Assembly (NCBI RefSeq): GCF_902726545.1
Contig: NZ_CACVAD010000014.1
Span: 34,696-98,695 of the forward strand
Reading direction: 5' to 3'
Length of the DNA stretch: 64,000 nucleotides
From: Yersinia artesiana
Lineage (GTDB): Bacteria > Pseudomonadota > Gammaproteobacteria > Enterobacterales > Enterobacteriaceae
Shown in pieces: positions 20,575 through 29,132 of this stretch; within the stretch, counting starts at the first letter, position 1, and the number at the start of each line of letters is the position of its first letter. A model generated the notes under the pieces. The model did not search any database. It was not told where the DNA came from and saw nothing but the letters and a program-made list of their open reading frames with translations. The position numbers were made by a program, and so were the translations under genes.

Positions 20575-22047
20575 TTAAGCCTGCTGAGCCAAACGTTTTA
20601 CCGTTTCTTTTGCGCCAACCTGTTTCAGGCTGAGATAAGCTTCTGTTACAGCCTGAACAAATTCAGGTTGTTGTGGCAAGGATTCACCAAACAGTGATTT
20701 CAGGGACAGCAAACTCTGTACTCTGGCGATACCGTCCTCGCTATTCTCAACGCATGTTTTAAAGCTATCCACCATTGGGTCACGAATATCAATAGCTTGC
20801 CCGTTATCATCTACACCGCTCACATAGCGCATCCAACCCGCGATACCCAACGCCAGGCAACGATATGGGCCACCATTTTGTAAATGCCAGCGTACTGAAT
20901 CCAGCATCCGTTGTGGCAATTTCTGGCTACCGTCCATAGCGATTTGCCAGGTGCGGTGTTTTAACGATGGATTGCTATAACGCTCAATTAACTGATCAGC
21001 ATAAGCATTCAGATCAATACCGGTGACACGCAGTGTTGGCGCCTGTTCTTCCATCATCAGCCGACGCGCGGTCAGACGATAATTTTCGTCTGCCATACAG
21101 TCATTAATATGCTGATAACCGGCCAGATACCCCAGATAGGAGAGATATGAATGACTGCCGTTTAACATGCGCAACTTCATTTCTTCAAATGGCAAGACAT
21201 CATCGACGAGCTGGACGCCTGCGACCTGCCAGTCAGGGCGGCCCGCCACAAATTTGTCTTCAACCACCCATTGAATGAAAGGCTCACAGGCAATGCCGCA
21301 AGCATCGGCCACACCCAACGTATCGGCTATCTCTTGCAATGTTTCTGGGGTAGCAGCCGGAACAATACGATCGACCATAGTATTAGGGAACGTAACATTT
21401 TGCTCTATCCAGCTTGCCAACTCAGGATCGCGAGCGGTTGCCAGGCCGAGAACGGCATTTTTTACAACATGGCCGTTTTCTGGAATGTTATCACATGACA
21501 GGACAGTAAAGGGGGCCAGTCCACGTAAGCGACGCAACCGCAGCGCTTCAACCAGAATACCGGGAGCGGAAGTTGGGGCGTCAGGGATAGCGAGGTCGGC
21601 GCGGATAAACTCATTTTGCAGATCCAGTTGTCCGGTGCCGGGCTCGATGCAATAACCTTTCTCGGTAATGGTCAGTGACACTATCGCCACTTGCGGTTCG
21701 GCCAATTTTTCCAGTACTTGCATAACACCGTCCAGGCGGGCATGTACCGACTCACATACCGAGCCAACGACAATGGCCTGATTGCTTTGTGCGCCTTTTT
21801 CCAATACGGAGAAAAGGTGGTCTTGTTGGCGCAAGTGTTGAATCAAGACATCAGCACCAAACAAGCTAACTTCACAGATCCCCCAGTCTCCCCCTTGCTT
21901 ATTTAACACCCTGTCCGTCAATAGAGCCTGATGTGCGCGGTGAAATGCGCCAAAACCGATGTGAACAATGCGGCTTTTCAGTGCAGTTCTATCATACGTA
22001 GGCTGCTGTACGGTGTCGGGGAGGCGGCTGTTGGCAATAGTGTTCAT
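20575..22047 (-). CDS. yeiQ: Mannitol dehydrogenase/fructuronate reductase family protein (YeiQ, UxuB-like)
   Basis: This is a 490-residue long-chain mannitol dehydrogenase family enzyme. The NAD-binding start is VHIGFGAFHRAHQALL, then SLTITEKGYC and TVLSCDNIPENGHVV. The catalytic lysine region is EEMKLRMLNGSHS. Sequence and position match E. coli YeiQ, whose substrate is uncertain. Here it is flanked by uxuR and uxuA, so it may act as fructuronate reductase (fructuronate to mannonate with NADH). GGAG 8 nt upstream of 22047 decides the start; an ATG at 22074 has no such site. Confidence 0.88.
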   Translation of the reverse strand: MNTIANSRLPDTVQQPTYDRTALKSRIVHIGFGAFHRAHQALLTDRVLNKQGGDWGICEVSLFGADVLIQHLRQQDHLFSVLEKGAQSNQAIVVGSVCESVHARLDGVMQVLEKLAEPQVAIVSLTITEKGYCIEPGTGQLDLQNEFIRADLAIPDAPTSAPGILVEALRLRRLRGLAPFTVLSCDNIPENGHVVKNAVLGLATARDPELASWIEQNVTFPNTMVDRIVPAATPETLQEIADTLGVADACGIACEPFIQWVVEDKFVAGRPDWQVAGVQLVDDVLPFEEMKLRMLNGSHSYLSYLGYLAGYQHINDCMADENYRLTARRLMMEEQAPTLRVTGIDLNAYADQLIERYSNPSLKHRTWQIAMDGSQKLPQRMLDSVRWHLQNGGPYRCLALGIAGWMRYVSGVDDNGQAIDIRDPMVDSFKTCVENSEDGIARVQSLLSLKSLFGESLPQQPEFVQAVTEAYLSLKQVGAKETVKRLAQQA

Positions 22048-22458
22048 TCGTAGCTCCAGAATCATTGACCCCATGAGTATTACAAAGGGGGTTGCGATAA
22101 AAGATGTTAGATAAAAAAGTTGTTAGACCAGTTTCGTTTGGCTTCTATAGGAAAAAGCCACACCATACTGACCGTTTTCTTTTGCTCGTTGCTATGCAAT
22201 AACGGCTTGCAGTGTAAAGCCATATGACAGAAAATAAAATTGGTAAGTCCAATAATGATTATATTCGTGAAGTGGATCAACCAATGAGGTTTTGCTTTTT
22301 GACACGCAGCGCTTAAAGAGTAAGGATAAAGCTGAGTGATACCTCTTGGAAATCGGTATAACAACATTGTCTGTATGAAAAGATTATCGATATAGCCGCA
22401 TTAGTCGGTATAACAAAATTATATGCACCTGAACAGTTTACGTAGAGGGTAAAAATAA
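22048..22458. promoter_or_regulatory. Divergent promoter region of yeiQ and uxuA with paired TCGGTATAACAA sites
   Basis: TCGGTATAACAA occurs at 22353-22364 and again at 22405-22416, 52 bp apart, which is about five helical turns. The repeats resemble a UxuR/ExuR half-site (TTGGTATA-type) and lie 42-105 bp upstream of uxuA, so they are good candidates for UxuR operators. A TTGTTAGACC box near 22120 echoes the repeats in front of uxuR. No gene was seen in these 410 bp. Confidence 0.5.
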
Positions 22459-23649
22459 ATGGAACAAACATGGCGTTGGTATGGCCCTAAAGATCCGGTG
22501 TCGTTAGATGATGTCCGTCAGGCTGGAGCCACTGGAGTAGTGACTGCATTGCACCATATCCCGAATGGTCAAGTCTGGCCGGTAAGTGAAATCAAACAGC
22601 GTCAGGCTGAAATAGCGGCTAAAGGGTTGGTATGGTCGGTAGTAGAAAGTGTGCCGATTCATGAGGATATAAAAACTCATAGCGGTGATTACGAAAAGTA
22701 CATCGAAAACTATCAACAAACCCTGCGTAACCTTGCCGAATGTGGCATTGATACCGTGTGCTATAACTTCATGCCGATACTGGACTGGACACGTACCGAT
22801 CTGGAATATCAATTGCCGGATGGTTCCAAGGCACTGCGTTTTGACCAAATAGCCTTTGCTGCTTTTGAACTACATATCCTCAAACGCCCTGGCGCGGAGA
22901 AGGATTACACCGCCGAAGAGCAAGTACAGGCGAAAGCTTACTTTGACGCGATGACCGAAGCTGATATTGCCAAGCTAACAGGCAATATTATCGCGGGTCT
23001 GCCGGGTGCAGAAGAAGGCTATACACTGGATCAATTCCGTGCGCGCTTAGCTGAATATGATGGTATCGATAAAGCGCAACTACGTGAAAATATGGCGTAT
23101 TTCCTGCGAGCGATTATACCGGTTGCTGAACAGGTCGGCCTGCGTATGGCGGTACATCCGGATGATCCGCCGCGACCAATTCTTGGCCTGCCGCGCATCG
23201 TTTCCACCATTGAAGATATGCAATGGCTGAAAGAGACCGTTGACAGTATTCATAATGGTTTCACTATGTGTACCGGCTCTTATGGTGTCCGAGCAGATAA
23301 TGATTTGGTGAAAATGATCGAAACCTTTGGCGATCGTATTCACTTCACTCATTTGCGTTCGACTTGCCGTGAAGGGAACCCAAAAACCTTCCACGAAGGC
23401 GGTCACTTGCAAGGTGATGTCGATATGTACTCGGTGGTTAAAGCGATTTTAACTGAAGAGCAACGTCGTCAGGCGGCTGGCGATATGCGTCCGATCCCGA
23501 TGCGACCAGACCACGGCCACCAAATGTTGGATGATTTACATAAGAAAACCAATCCGGGCTATTCCGCGATTGGTCGTTTGAAAGGGTTGGCAGAGGTTCG
23601 CGGAGTGGAGTTGGCCCTAAAACGCACATTCTTCCCAGAACTTAAATAG
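22459..23649 (+). CDS. uxuA: Mannonate dehydratase UxuA
   Basis: This is a 396-residue TIM-barrel enzyme with the typical start [23 protein letters not shown]. Metal-site segments include [36 protein letters not shown] and [12 protein letters not shown]. It dehydrates D-mannonate to 2-keto-3-deoxygluconate in glucuronate breakdown, directly after the reductase step encoded next door. The gene is divergent from yeiQ. Confidence 0.97.
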   Translation: MEQTWRWYGPKDPVSLDDVRQAGATGVVTALHHIPNGQVWPVSEIKQRQAEIAAKGLVWSVVESVPIHEDIKTHSGDYEKYIENYQQTLRNLAECGIDTVCYNFMPILDWTRTDLEYQLPDGSKALRFDQIAFAAFELHILKRPGAEKDYTAEEQVQAKAYFDAMTEADIAKLTGNIIAGLPGAEEGYTLDQFRARLAEYDGIDKAQLRENMAYFLRAIIPVAEQVGLRMAVHPDDPPRPILGLPRIVSTIEDMQWLKETVDSIHNGFTMCTGSYGVRADNDLVKMIETFGDRIHFTHLRSTCREGNPKTFHEGGHLQGDVDMYSVVKAILTEEQRRQAAGDMRPIPMRPDHGHQMLDDLHKKTNPGYSAIGRLKGLAEVRGVELALKRTFFPELK

Positions 23650-23783
23650 CCCTTCATCTTTCAAACTGCAGGTGTGTTGGCTGCTCTCAATAACCCGAAT
23701 CACTTACTTATGTAAGCTCATCGGGATTATCTCGCTTGCCGCCTTCCTGCATCTTGAAATCTATAGGGCATAGTTTGGGTATA
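23650..23783. repeat. ERIC element at the 3' end of uxuA
   Basis: About 134 bp with the ERIC landmarks TTCAAACTGCAGGTGTGTTGGCTGC, AACCCGAATCACTTACTTATG-TAAGCTCATCGGGATT and TTGCCGCCTTCCTGCA. It starts directly after the uxuA stop codon, so it is transcribed with uxuA and could stabilise or end that mRNA. Confidence 0.88.
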
Positions 23784-23791
23784 AAATAGTT

Positions 23792-23813
23792 AAGGGCCGG
23801 TTTTCCGGCCCTT
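23792..23813. terminator. Hairpin terminator between uxuA and yeiP
   Basis: A perfect stem AAGGGCCGG / CCGGCCCTT with loop TTTT lies 23 bp beyond the yeiP stop. The flanking T-rich run is modest on the minus strand. Confidence 0.72.
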
Positions 23814-23836
23814 AATAACTTGAAAGATGAAGAGTA

Positions 23837-24409
23837 TTAGTCTGCACGCCCCATATAGCGGCGTTCCGCAATATGAATACGGATTTTCTCACCAGGGCTG
23901 ATATATTCTGGTACTTGAATCGATAAGCCGGTACTCATTACTGCCGGTTTGTTGCGGGCACTGGCTGACGCACCTTTAATGCTCGGCGCGGTTTCAACAA
24001 TTTCCATATCAACAGTTTGTGGCAATTCTAACGCCAGCAATTGACCGTCCATTGTCAGAACTTGCATCCCCGGCATTCCACCTTCAGGAATAAACAACAG
24101 TTCTTCTTCAATCTGCTCTTTTTTGAAGTTGTATGGGGTGAAATCTTCGTCATCCATAAAGACGTATTCGTCGCCATCGATATAAGAGAAATTCACACTG
24201 CGGCGCGTCAAAGTGATGGTGTCGAGGATCTCATCACCTTTAAAACGCTCTTCAACTTTTAAACCGGTACGCACATCAGAAAAACGCATTTTATATAAAG
24301 TGCTGGCACCACGGGCACTTGGGCTTTGTACGTCGATATCTTTCACCAGCAGTAATTTGCCGTTGAGGTTGACCGCCATACCGCGTTTTATTTCGTTAGC
24401 TCTTGCCAT
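23837..24409 (-). CDS. yeiP: Elongation factor P-like protein YeiP (EfpL)
   Basis: This is a 190-residue, three-domain EF-P paralogue (KOW-like N domain, then two OB folds). The loop that carries the modified lysine in EF-P reads SPSARGAST here, placing an arginine (R33) at the tip. This is the mark of the YeiP/EfpL subfamily, which does not need EpmA lysylation. It helps ribosomes through difficult peptide bonds. The order yeiQ-yeiP is as in E. coli, here interrupted by uxuA. Confidence 0.94.
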   Translation of the reverse strand: MARANEIKRGMAVNLNGKLLLVKDIDVQSPSARGASTLYKMRFSDVRTGLKVEERFKGDEILDTITLTRRSVNFSYIDGDEYVFMDDEDFTPYNFKKEQIEEELLFIPEGGMPGMQVLTMDGQLLALELPQTVDMEIVETAPSIKGASASARNKPAVMSTGLSIQVPEYISPGEKIRIHIAERRYMGRAD

Positions 24410-24521
24410 TTATTAACCGCCAATCAGGATTGAAGATAAGTTGCGACAAGTTACTCGCGCCGCTACTTTCAGGCAAGCGTATAGCGCAAAAAAGAGTAAG
24501 ATTTTCGCGACAAAATTGCTC

Positions 24522-25766
24522 TTATGCATACACCGGTAACAGACCCAATAACGCTGCAATATGAGCCACAGCATTGACCAGGCCAAACAGAATAATAAAG
24601 CCAATCATAAAGCGCCCGCCCGGTGCGCGATAACTTGCTTGTGGGAAGCGTTTACGGCTGGCGCGCGCCATCAATGCAGGGACAATAACTGCCCAAATGG
24701 TGGCGGCTAAACCAGCAAAGCCAATGGCGTAGAGAAAGCCATTCGGGAACAACAGCGCCCCGACAGTGGGTGGAACAAAAGTGACGAGTGCTGATTTGGT
24801 GCGCCCGCCGCGGTCATCGGTGAATTTAAAGAAATCAGCAATAAAGTCGAACAAACCAAGGGATACCCCAAGGAATGAGCTGGCTAATGCCATATAAGAG
24901 AAGGCATTTAGCAGTTGGCTGGTGGCTTGACTGGCAGAGACGGTATCCATCTGTTTCAGCAGGCTACCAATGTTACCGCCATCAGCAATAACTTGTTTGA
25001 ATGCATCCCGGGCAATATTGCCCTGAATGGCGTACTGCCACAGGATATAAATGACCAATGCTATCAATGTGCCAAATAGCAAGCTGCGTACCACTGCTTT
25101 ACCGTCTTTATGGTAATACTTCACCAACCCCGGCACATTACCGTGGTAGCCAAAGGAGGTCAGTAAATAGGGCAGTGCAGCTAATGCATAAGGTAAATAA
25201 CTGGCATTGCTATCAGTTTGATTGAACAGAACCGCGCTTTCCACATGGCTAAACATATCACCGACAGACATGACGAATGTAATTACCATTCCGCCGATCA
25301 ATATGGTACTTAAGCGGTCAACGGCGCGGGTGGATAACCAGACAATAAATGCCACCAAAACGGCAAAGATAAAGCCCGCACTGGTCTGACCGATACCTGC
25401 GATGTTTTCCAGCGTATGAGTAATAATTGACCCGCCAGCCGAGATATAGGCGTAGGTCAGAATATAAAGAACAAAAGTGATAGATACGCCATTAATGGAG
25501 CTCCACACCTTACCCAGCAGGTCTTGCACCATGGTGTGGAAACTGGCCCCGCTCGGATAGTTCAGATTGGCTTCCAGAATCATCAAGCCGGAAATCAGCA
25601 TGCACGCCCAAGTATAAATCAGCAGCATGACTGAGCCGCTGAACCAGACTCCCGCCGTCACGATGGGAATTGAGAACATCCCCGCACCTACAGCGGTACC
25701 GGCGACTATCATTGCGCCGCCGAGGACGGAGGGGCGCGAAAGGGGGTGGGATACTTCCATCGACAT
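24522..25766 (-). CDS. mtr: High-affinity tryptophan permease Mtr
   Basis: This is a 414-residue, 11-helix aromatic amino acid permease (HAAAP family), the same length as E. coli Mtr. Similarity is clear in MILEANLNYPSGASF, FVLYILTYAYISA, LTSFGYHGNVPGLVKYY and LLFPNGFLYAIGFAGLAATIWA. It is a proton symporter for tryptophan (and indole) in the inner membrane. A TrpR-type operator upstream supports Mtr over TyrP or TnaB. GGAG 9 nt before the ATG fixes the start. The E. coli neighbourhood (yeiP-setB) lacks this gene, so it is relocated relative to E. coli. Confidence 0.9.
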   Translation of the reverse strand: MSMEVSHPLSRPSVLGGAMIVAGTAVGAGMFSIPIVTAGVWFSGSVMLLIYTWACMLISGLMILEANLNYPSGASFHTMVQDLLGKVWSSINGVSITFVLYILTYAYISAGGSIITHTLENIAGIGQTSAGFIFAVLVAFIVWLSTRAVDRLSTILIGGMVITFVMSVGDMFSHVESAVLFNQTDSNASYLPYALAALPYLLTSFGYHGNVPGLVKYYHKDGKAVVRSLLFGTLIALVIYILWQYAIQGNIARDAFKQVIADGGNIGSLLKQMDTVSASQATSQLLNAFSYMALASSFLGVSLGLFDFIADFFKFTDDRGGRTKSALVTFVPPTVGALLFPNGFLYAIGFAGLAATIWAVIVPALMARASRKRFPQASYRAPGGRFMIGFIILFGLVNAVAHIAALLGLLPVYA

Positions 25767-25781
25767 TTAATTCGGCTCCAA

Positions 25782-25908
25782 ATATCCTTCATCCTTGACG
25801 CTACAGCAGCGTTAGCTGCACTTACTAACCCGAATCACTTACTTGTTGTAAGCTCATCGGGATTCGTTCGTTTGCCGCCTTGCTGTAACGCCAATGACTT
25901 TGGATATA
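25782..25908. repeat. ERIC element in the mtr leader
   Basis: A roughly 127-bp palindrome begins ATATCCTTCATCCTTGACG and ends CCAATGACTTTGGATAT. The inner arms are AACCCGAATCACTTACTTG and AAGCTCATCGGGATTCG. It starts 2 bp upstream of the mtr ribosome-binding GGAG (25776-25779) and ends about 23 bp before the TrpR box. Most of the mtr 5' leader is therefore ERIC. Confidence 0.9.
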
Positions 25909-25930
25909 TATAATATGGTAATAGTTCTTT

Positions 25931-25950
25931 TGTACTAGCTTAATGGTACA
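25931..25950 (-). promoter_or_regulatory. TrpR operator and promoter of mtr
   Basis: TGTACTAGCTTAATGGTACA matches the TrpR consensus palindrome (TGTACTAGTT-AACTAGTACA) at 16 of 20 positions, with both GTAC outer arms intact. On the minus strand a TATTAT-type -10 follows it, so the operator overlaps the -35 region. In E. coli mtr is repressed by TrpR with tryptophan and activated by TyrR. A possible weak TyrR half-site (TGTAAA, 25966-25971) lies just upstream. Confidence 0.75.
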
Positions 25951-26215
25951 TGGTGGCGATGAAGCTGTAAACAGATGAATATGCTTATGTGGATAGTTTG
26001 GTCAGTGATTAGTCTTGGTTCGGTGTTCGGTTGCAATTGAATATCGCCCGAATAAGCATTTTTTAGGTTAAAAAGTGAGCTAAAAATGATGAGGTTAGAG
26101 GGGGAAGCTGTGTGCTGGATCGGCTATTGAGCTGTTGAGCAAGGATAGTGCTGGTAGTTAACGAGGGGGGTTGCTATTGTTCGCTGTTATTCCACCAGCC
26201 TACAGGAGCCTGCTG

Positions 26216-26470
26216 ATGGACTGTCGCTCAGATTGCGGTGCCTGCTGTATTGCTCCTTCGATTTCCAGCCCGATCCCCGGTATGCCATTCGGCAAGCCTG
26301 CCAATACCCGTTGCCTGCATTTGGATAACAATATGCGCTGCGGTATTTTCCATTCGCCATCCCGCCCGGCGGTGTGTGCCAGCCTGCAAGCATTGCCGGA
26401 AATGTGTTTTGATACGCGCGAACAGGCGCTGGTGTATTTGATTAAATTGGAAGCGGATACTGCGCCTTAA
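26216..26470 (+). CDS. yeiW: YkgJ-type cysteine cluster protein YeiW
   Basis: This is an 84-residue protein beginning [18 protein letters not shown], with eight cysteines in the spacing of the UPF0153/CxxCxxCC family, and [12 protein letters not shown] and RPAVCASL downstream. The cysteines probably bind a metal or Fe-S cluster; function is unknown. GGAG upstream of 26216 fixes the start. E. coli yeiW is also close to yeiP. The roughly 300 bp before it hold the mtr control region. Confidence 0.85.
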   Translation: MDCRSDCGACCIAPSISSPIPGMPFGKPANTRCLHLDNNMRCGIFHSPSRPAVCASLQALPEMCFDTREQALVYLIKLEADTAP

Positions 26471-26500
26471 TCGATGGCTGGCTCGGCGAGAAAGAACGGT

Positions 26501-26578
26501 GAGCCAAGGGTTTACCGCACCTAGGGGCGCTCCGACGGCTTACGCCGTTACGACCCCAACGGCACGATTCCCCTTGGT
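26501..26578. repeat. Palindromic repeat, copy 1 (pair with 60290-60360)
   Basis: This GC-rich palindromic unit has the core ACGGC-TTAC-GCCGT (26535-26548), flanked by GGGGCGCTCCG and CGACCCCAACGGCACG arms. Its reverse complement matches 60290-60360 almost throughout. It lies between the convergent yeiW and torA genes and may serve as a terminator. It is not ERIC. Confidence 0.8.
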
Positions 26579-26638
26579 TCAATTTGTCAGCAATATGAGG
26601 GCGATAATAATATTGCCCTCAGTTATTCAACCTAAAGA

Positions 26639-29119
26639 CTAAGCCCCAGCCGGAACTGCATGAGCGGTATTTTTCAGCACTGGCCCGGTGTACTTTTCAA
26701 TTTCAAGCTGTGCCATCTGCCCACAGTTACCTTGCGCTAAACTGGACGAGCCGATATCGAAAGTCAGGCAATTAATATTACCGTTCTTACAAATTGAACC
26801 CGGTACCGACGGCTCGGCGGGATCAAACCATGCCCCTTCGCTTATCCGTACCACCCCTGGCCGCACATCTTCCGTTACCACGGCCCCGACCAAAATCTGC
26901 CCTCGATCATTAAATGCCCGCACTAAATCGCCGTTCACAATCTGACGCGCGCTGGCATCTTGTGGGCTTATCAGAATGGCTTCGCGATCCGCTACCGCAT
27001 ACTTTTCGCGTAGTGGCGTGTTATCCAATTGCGAATGCAGGCGGTTGATTGGGTGTGCGGTGTTCAGCGACAGCGGATATTTTTTCGCTTCGGCTCCGCG
27101 ATACCATTCATGAGGTGGCATCCAGGTTGGGATCCCCTGACAATCGGCATACTCCATTTTAGCGATGGTATCGGAGTAGATTTCAATTTTACCCGATGGC
27201 GTGCCAAGTGGGTTGAGTAATGGATTCTCACGATAATCGGCAAAACGTACCCACTGCTTGTTGGCCTCGGGAATGGGGAAGCGAATATAGTTATTTGACT
27301 CCCAGAACATATCGAAAGGCGGCAGGGCGACACGTGCTGTACGGGCCTGTGACTTCATATCGTCATACATTGATTTCAGCCACTGAGTTTCATCTTTACC
27401 TTCGGTAAAGGCATCAATGACCCCCAGTCGAGTCGCCATAGCAGCGAAAATATCAAAATCACTACGGGCTTCATGTTGTGGCGGGACGCACTGATGCATC
27501 GGGAAAACATAAAGCTGCGAATAGTCGCCGCCCATTTCCAAATCGTTGCGTTCATAACTGGTGGTGGCCGGTAACACGATATCGGCGTGTTTAGCGGTGG
27601 CAGTCCAGTAGGGTTCGTTAACCACGATGGTTTCAGGGTGTTGCCAGGCTTTCACCAAATTATTGGTATCCTGATGCTGATGGAAGGTATTCCCGCCAGC
27701 CACATAGACCATTTTGACATCGGGATAGGTCACTTTGCTGCCATTGAAATCAATGGTTTTACCCGGATTGGCCAGACACTCGGCAATGCGCGCTACCGGA
27801 ATCGGTGATGGCGAGTTCTTCGGCGCATTCCCGGCAGAAATCCCCGGTAAAATACCGCCTTTCGCCGTTGGGCTGCCACCGGAAGAGTAGTGGTAGCTGA
27901 AACCAAAGCCGCCACCCGGCAAACCAATTTGGCCGAGCATCGAGGCAACCGTCACCAGCAGCCAGTGTTGTTGCTCACCGTGGTGCTGGCGCTGAATCCC
28001 CCAACCGCCCATGATCATGGTGCGCTGCTTCGCCATATCGCGTGCCAGTTGGCGTATCACGTCAGCATCGACGCCACTGATATCGGCCGCCCATTCAGCG
28101 GTCTTCGACTGACCGTCAGTTTCCCCGAGCAGATAGGCCTGGAATTTATCGAAGCCAATGGTATAGGTTTTGATAAAGTCCGGATTGTGTAGCTTTTCCG
28201 TCAGCAAGGTATGAGCAATCCCAATGAGCATCGCGCTGTCGGTATAAGGGCGCGGGGCAATCCATTGGGCATTAGTGAATTTGGCGCTGTCATTATGAAC
28301 CGGGTCAATGCTAATGACTTTGGTGCCTTTCTTCTTCAGCGCTTCAAAGCCCGTTTGACCAACGTGATCCGGAACGTTCCAACTGTTTTTCAGCGTGATC
28401 ATTGGGTTACACCCCCATAGGATCACCAGTTCGCTATTATCCACTACATTAGGCCAGGCAGTTTGTTGTTCGTAAACCTCCATTGACCCCATGACATGAG
28501 TCATGATCACCTGTGCTGCACCGGTTGAATAGTCACCGGCATAACCGAGGAACCCACCACTCAGGTTCATTAAGCGTTGCAGCAAAGTGCGGCTGTTGTG
28601 CAGCATACCGACACTTTTCCAGCCATAAGAACCGGCATACAGCGCTTGTGGGCCGTGGTCTTTCTGTACCCGCACGATTTCGTTACACACCAGCTCTGTG
28701 GCTTTGTCCCAACTGACGCGCACCCATTCATCGCGACCACGGAGTTCGGTATGGCTGCCGGGGCCACCTTCCAACCAGCTTTTGCGTACCATCGGGTATT
28801 TGATACGGTTCTCAGCATGCACTTGATAAGGTGCCATAGTGATCAGGTCATTCGGCCACGGATCATCTTTGACCGGTTGCACGCCAACCATACGCCCATT
28901 TTCGACGATAGCCTCAAAGGCTCCCCAATGCGCGCCGGTCAGAATGCCTTTCTGCGCCTGACGCAGTGCCAGAAACTGCGGTAATGCCTGACTGATCGCT
29001 TGCGCCAACGCTGATTTTGGCCACAGGCCACCTATCAAAGGCAATGCGGCCAGCGCACTGGTGCCCAATAAGAAGCGACGGCGGCTCATTTGCAAGGGTT
29101 GTTGTTCGTATTTAGTCAT
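26639..29119 (-). CDS. torA: Periplasmic trimethylamine-N-oxide reductase, molybdenum subunit
   Basis: This is an 826-residue DMSO-reductase-family molybdoenzyme. The Tat signal SRRRFLLG is at about 13-20 and ends near ALAQA. There are no Fe-S cysteines at the N terminus. GDYSTGAAQV carries the Mo-ligating serine, and GIQRQHHGEQQHW, GSYGWKS and NCGQMAQLEIEKY are further TorA/TorZ hallmarks. It reduces TMAO (and possibly S- and N-oxides) with electrons from TorC. Overall it looks closer to TorA than TorZ, though not decisively. AAGAGGCG precedes the ATG. It follows torC by 13 bp, and no torD chaperone gene is adjacent. Confidence 0.85.
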   Translation of the reverse strand: MTKYEQQPLQMSRRRFLLGTSALAALPLIGGLWPKSALAQAISQALPQFLALRQAQKGILTGAHWGAFEAIVENGRMVGVQPVKDDPWPNDLITMAPYQVHAENRIKYPMVRKSWLEGGPGSHTELRGRDEWVRVSWDKATELVCNEIVRVQKDHGPQALYAGSYGWKSVGMLHNSRTLLQRLMNLSGGFLGYAGDYSTGAAQVIMTHVMGSMEVYEQQTAWPNVVDNSELVILWGCNPMITLKNSWNVPDHVGQTGFEALKKKGTKVISIDPVHNDSAKFTNAQWIAPRPYTDSAMLIGIAHTLLTEKLHNPDFIKTYTIGFDKFQAYLLGETDGQSKTAEWAADISGVDADVIRQLARDMAKQRTMIMGGWGIQRQHHGEQQHWLLVTVASMLGQIGLPGGGFGFSYHYSSGGSPTAKGGILPGISAGNAPKNSPSPIPVARIAECLANPGKTIDFNGSKVTYPDVKMVYVAGGNTFHQHQDTNNLVKAWQHPETIVVNEPYWTATAKHADIVLPATTSYERNDLEMGGDYSQLYVFPMHQCVPPQHEARSDFDIFAAMATRLGVIDAFTEGKDETQWLKSMYDDMKSQARTARVALPPFDMFWESNNYIRFPIPEANKQWVRFADYRENPLLNPLGTPSGKIEIYSDTIAKMEYADCQGIPTWMPPHEWYRGAEAKKYPLSLNTAHPINRLHSQLDNTPLREKYAVADREAILISPQDASARQIVNGDLVRAFNDRGQILVGAVVTEDVRPGVVRISEGAWFDPAEPSVPGSICKNGNINCLTFDIGSSSLAQGNCGQMAQLEIEKYTGPVLKNTAHAVPAGA

Positions 29120-29132
29120 TTTCGCCTCTTAT

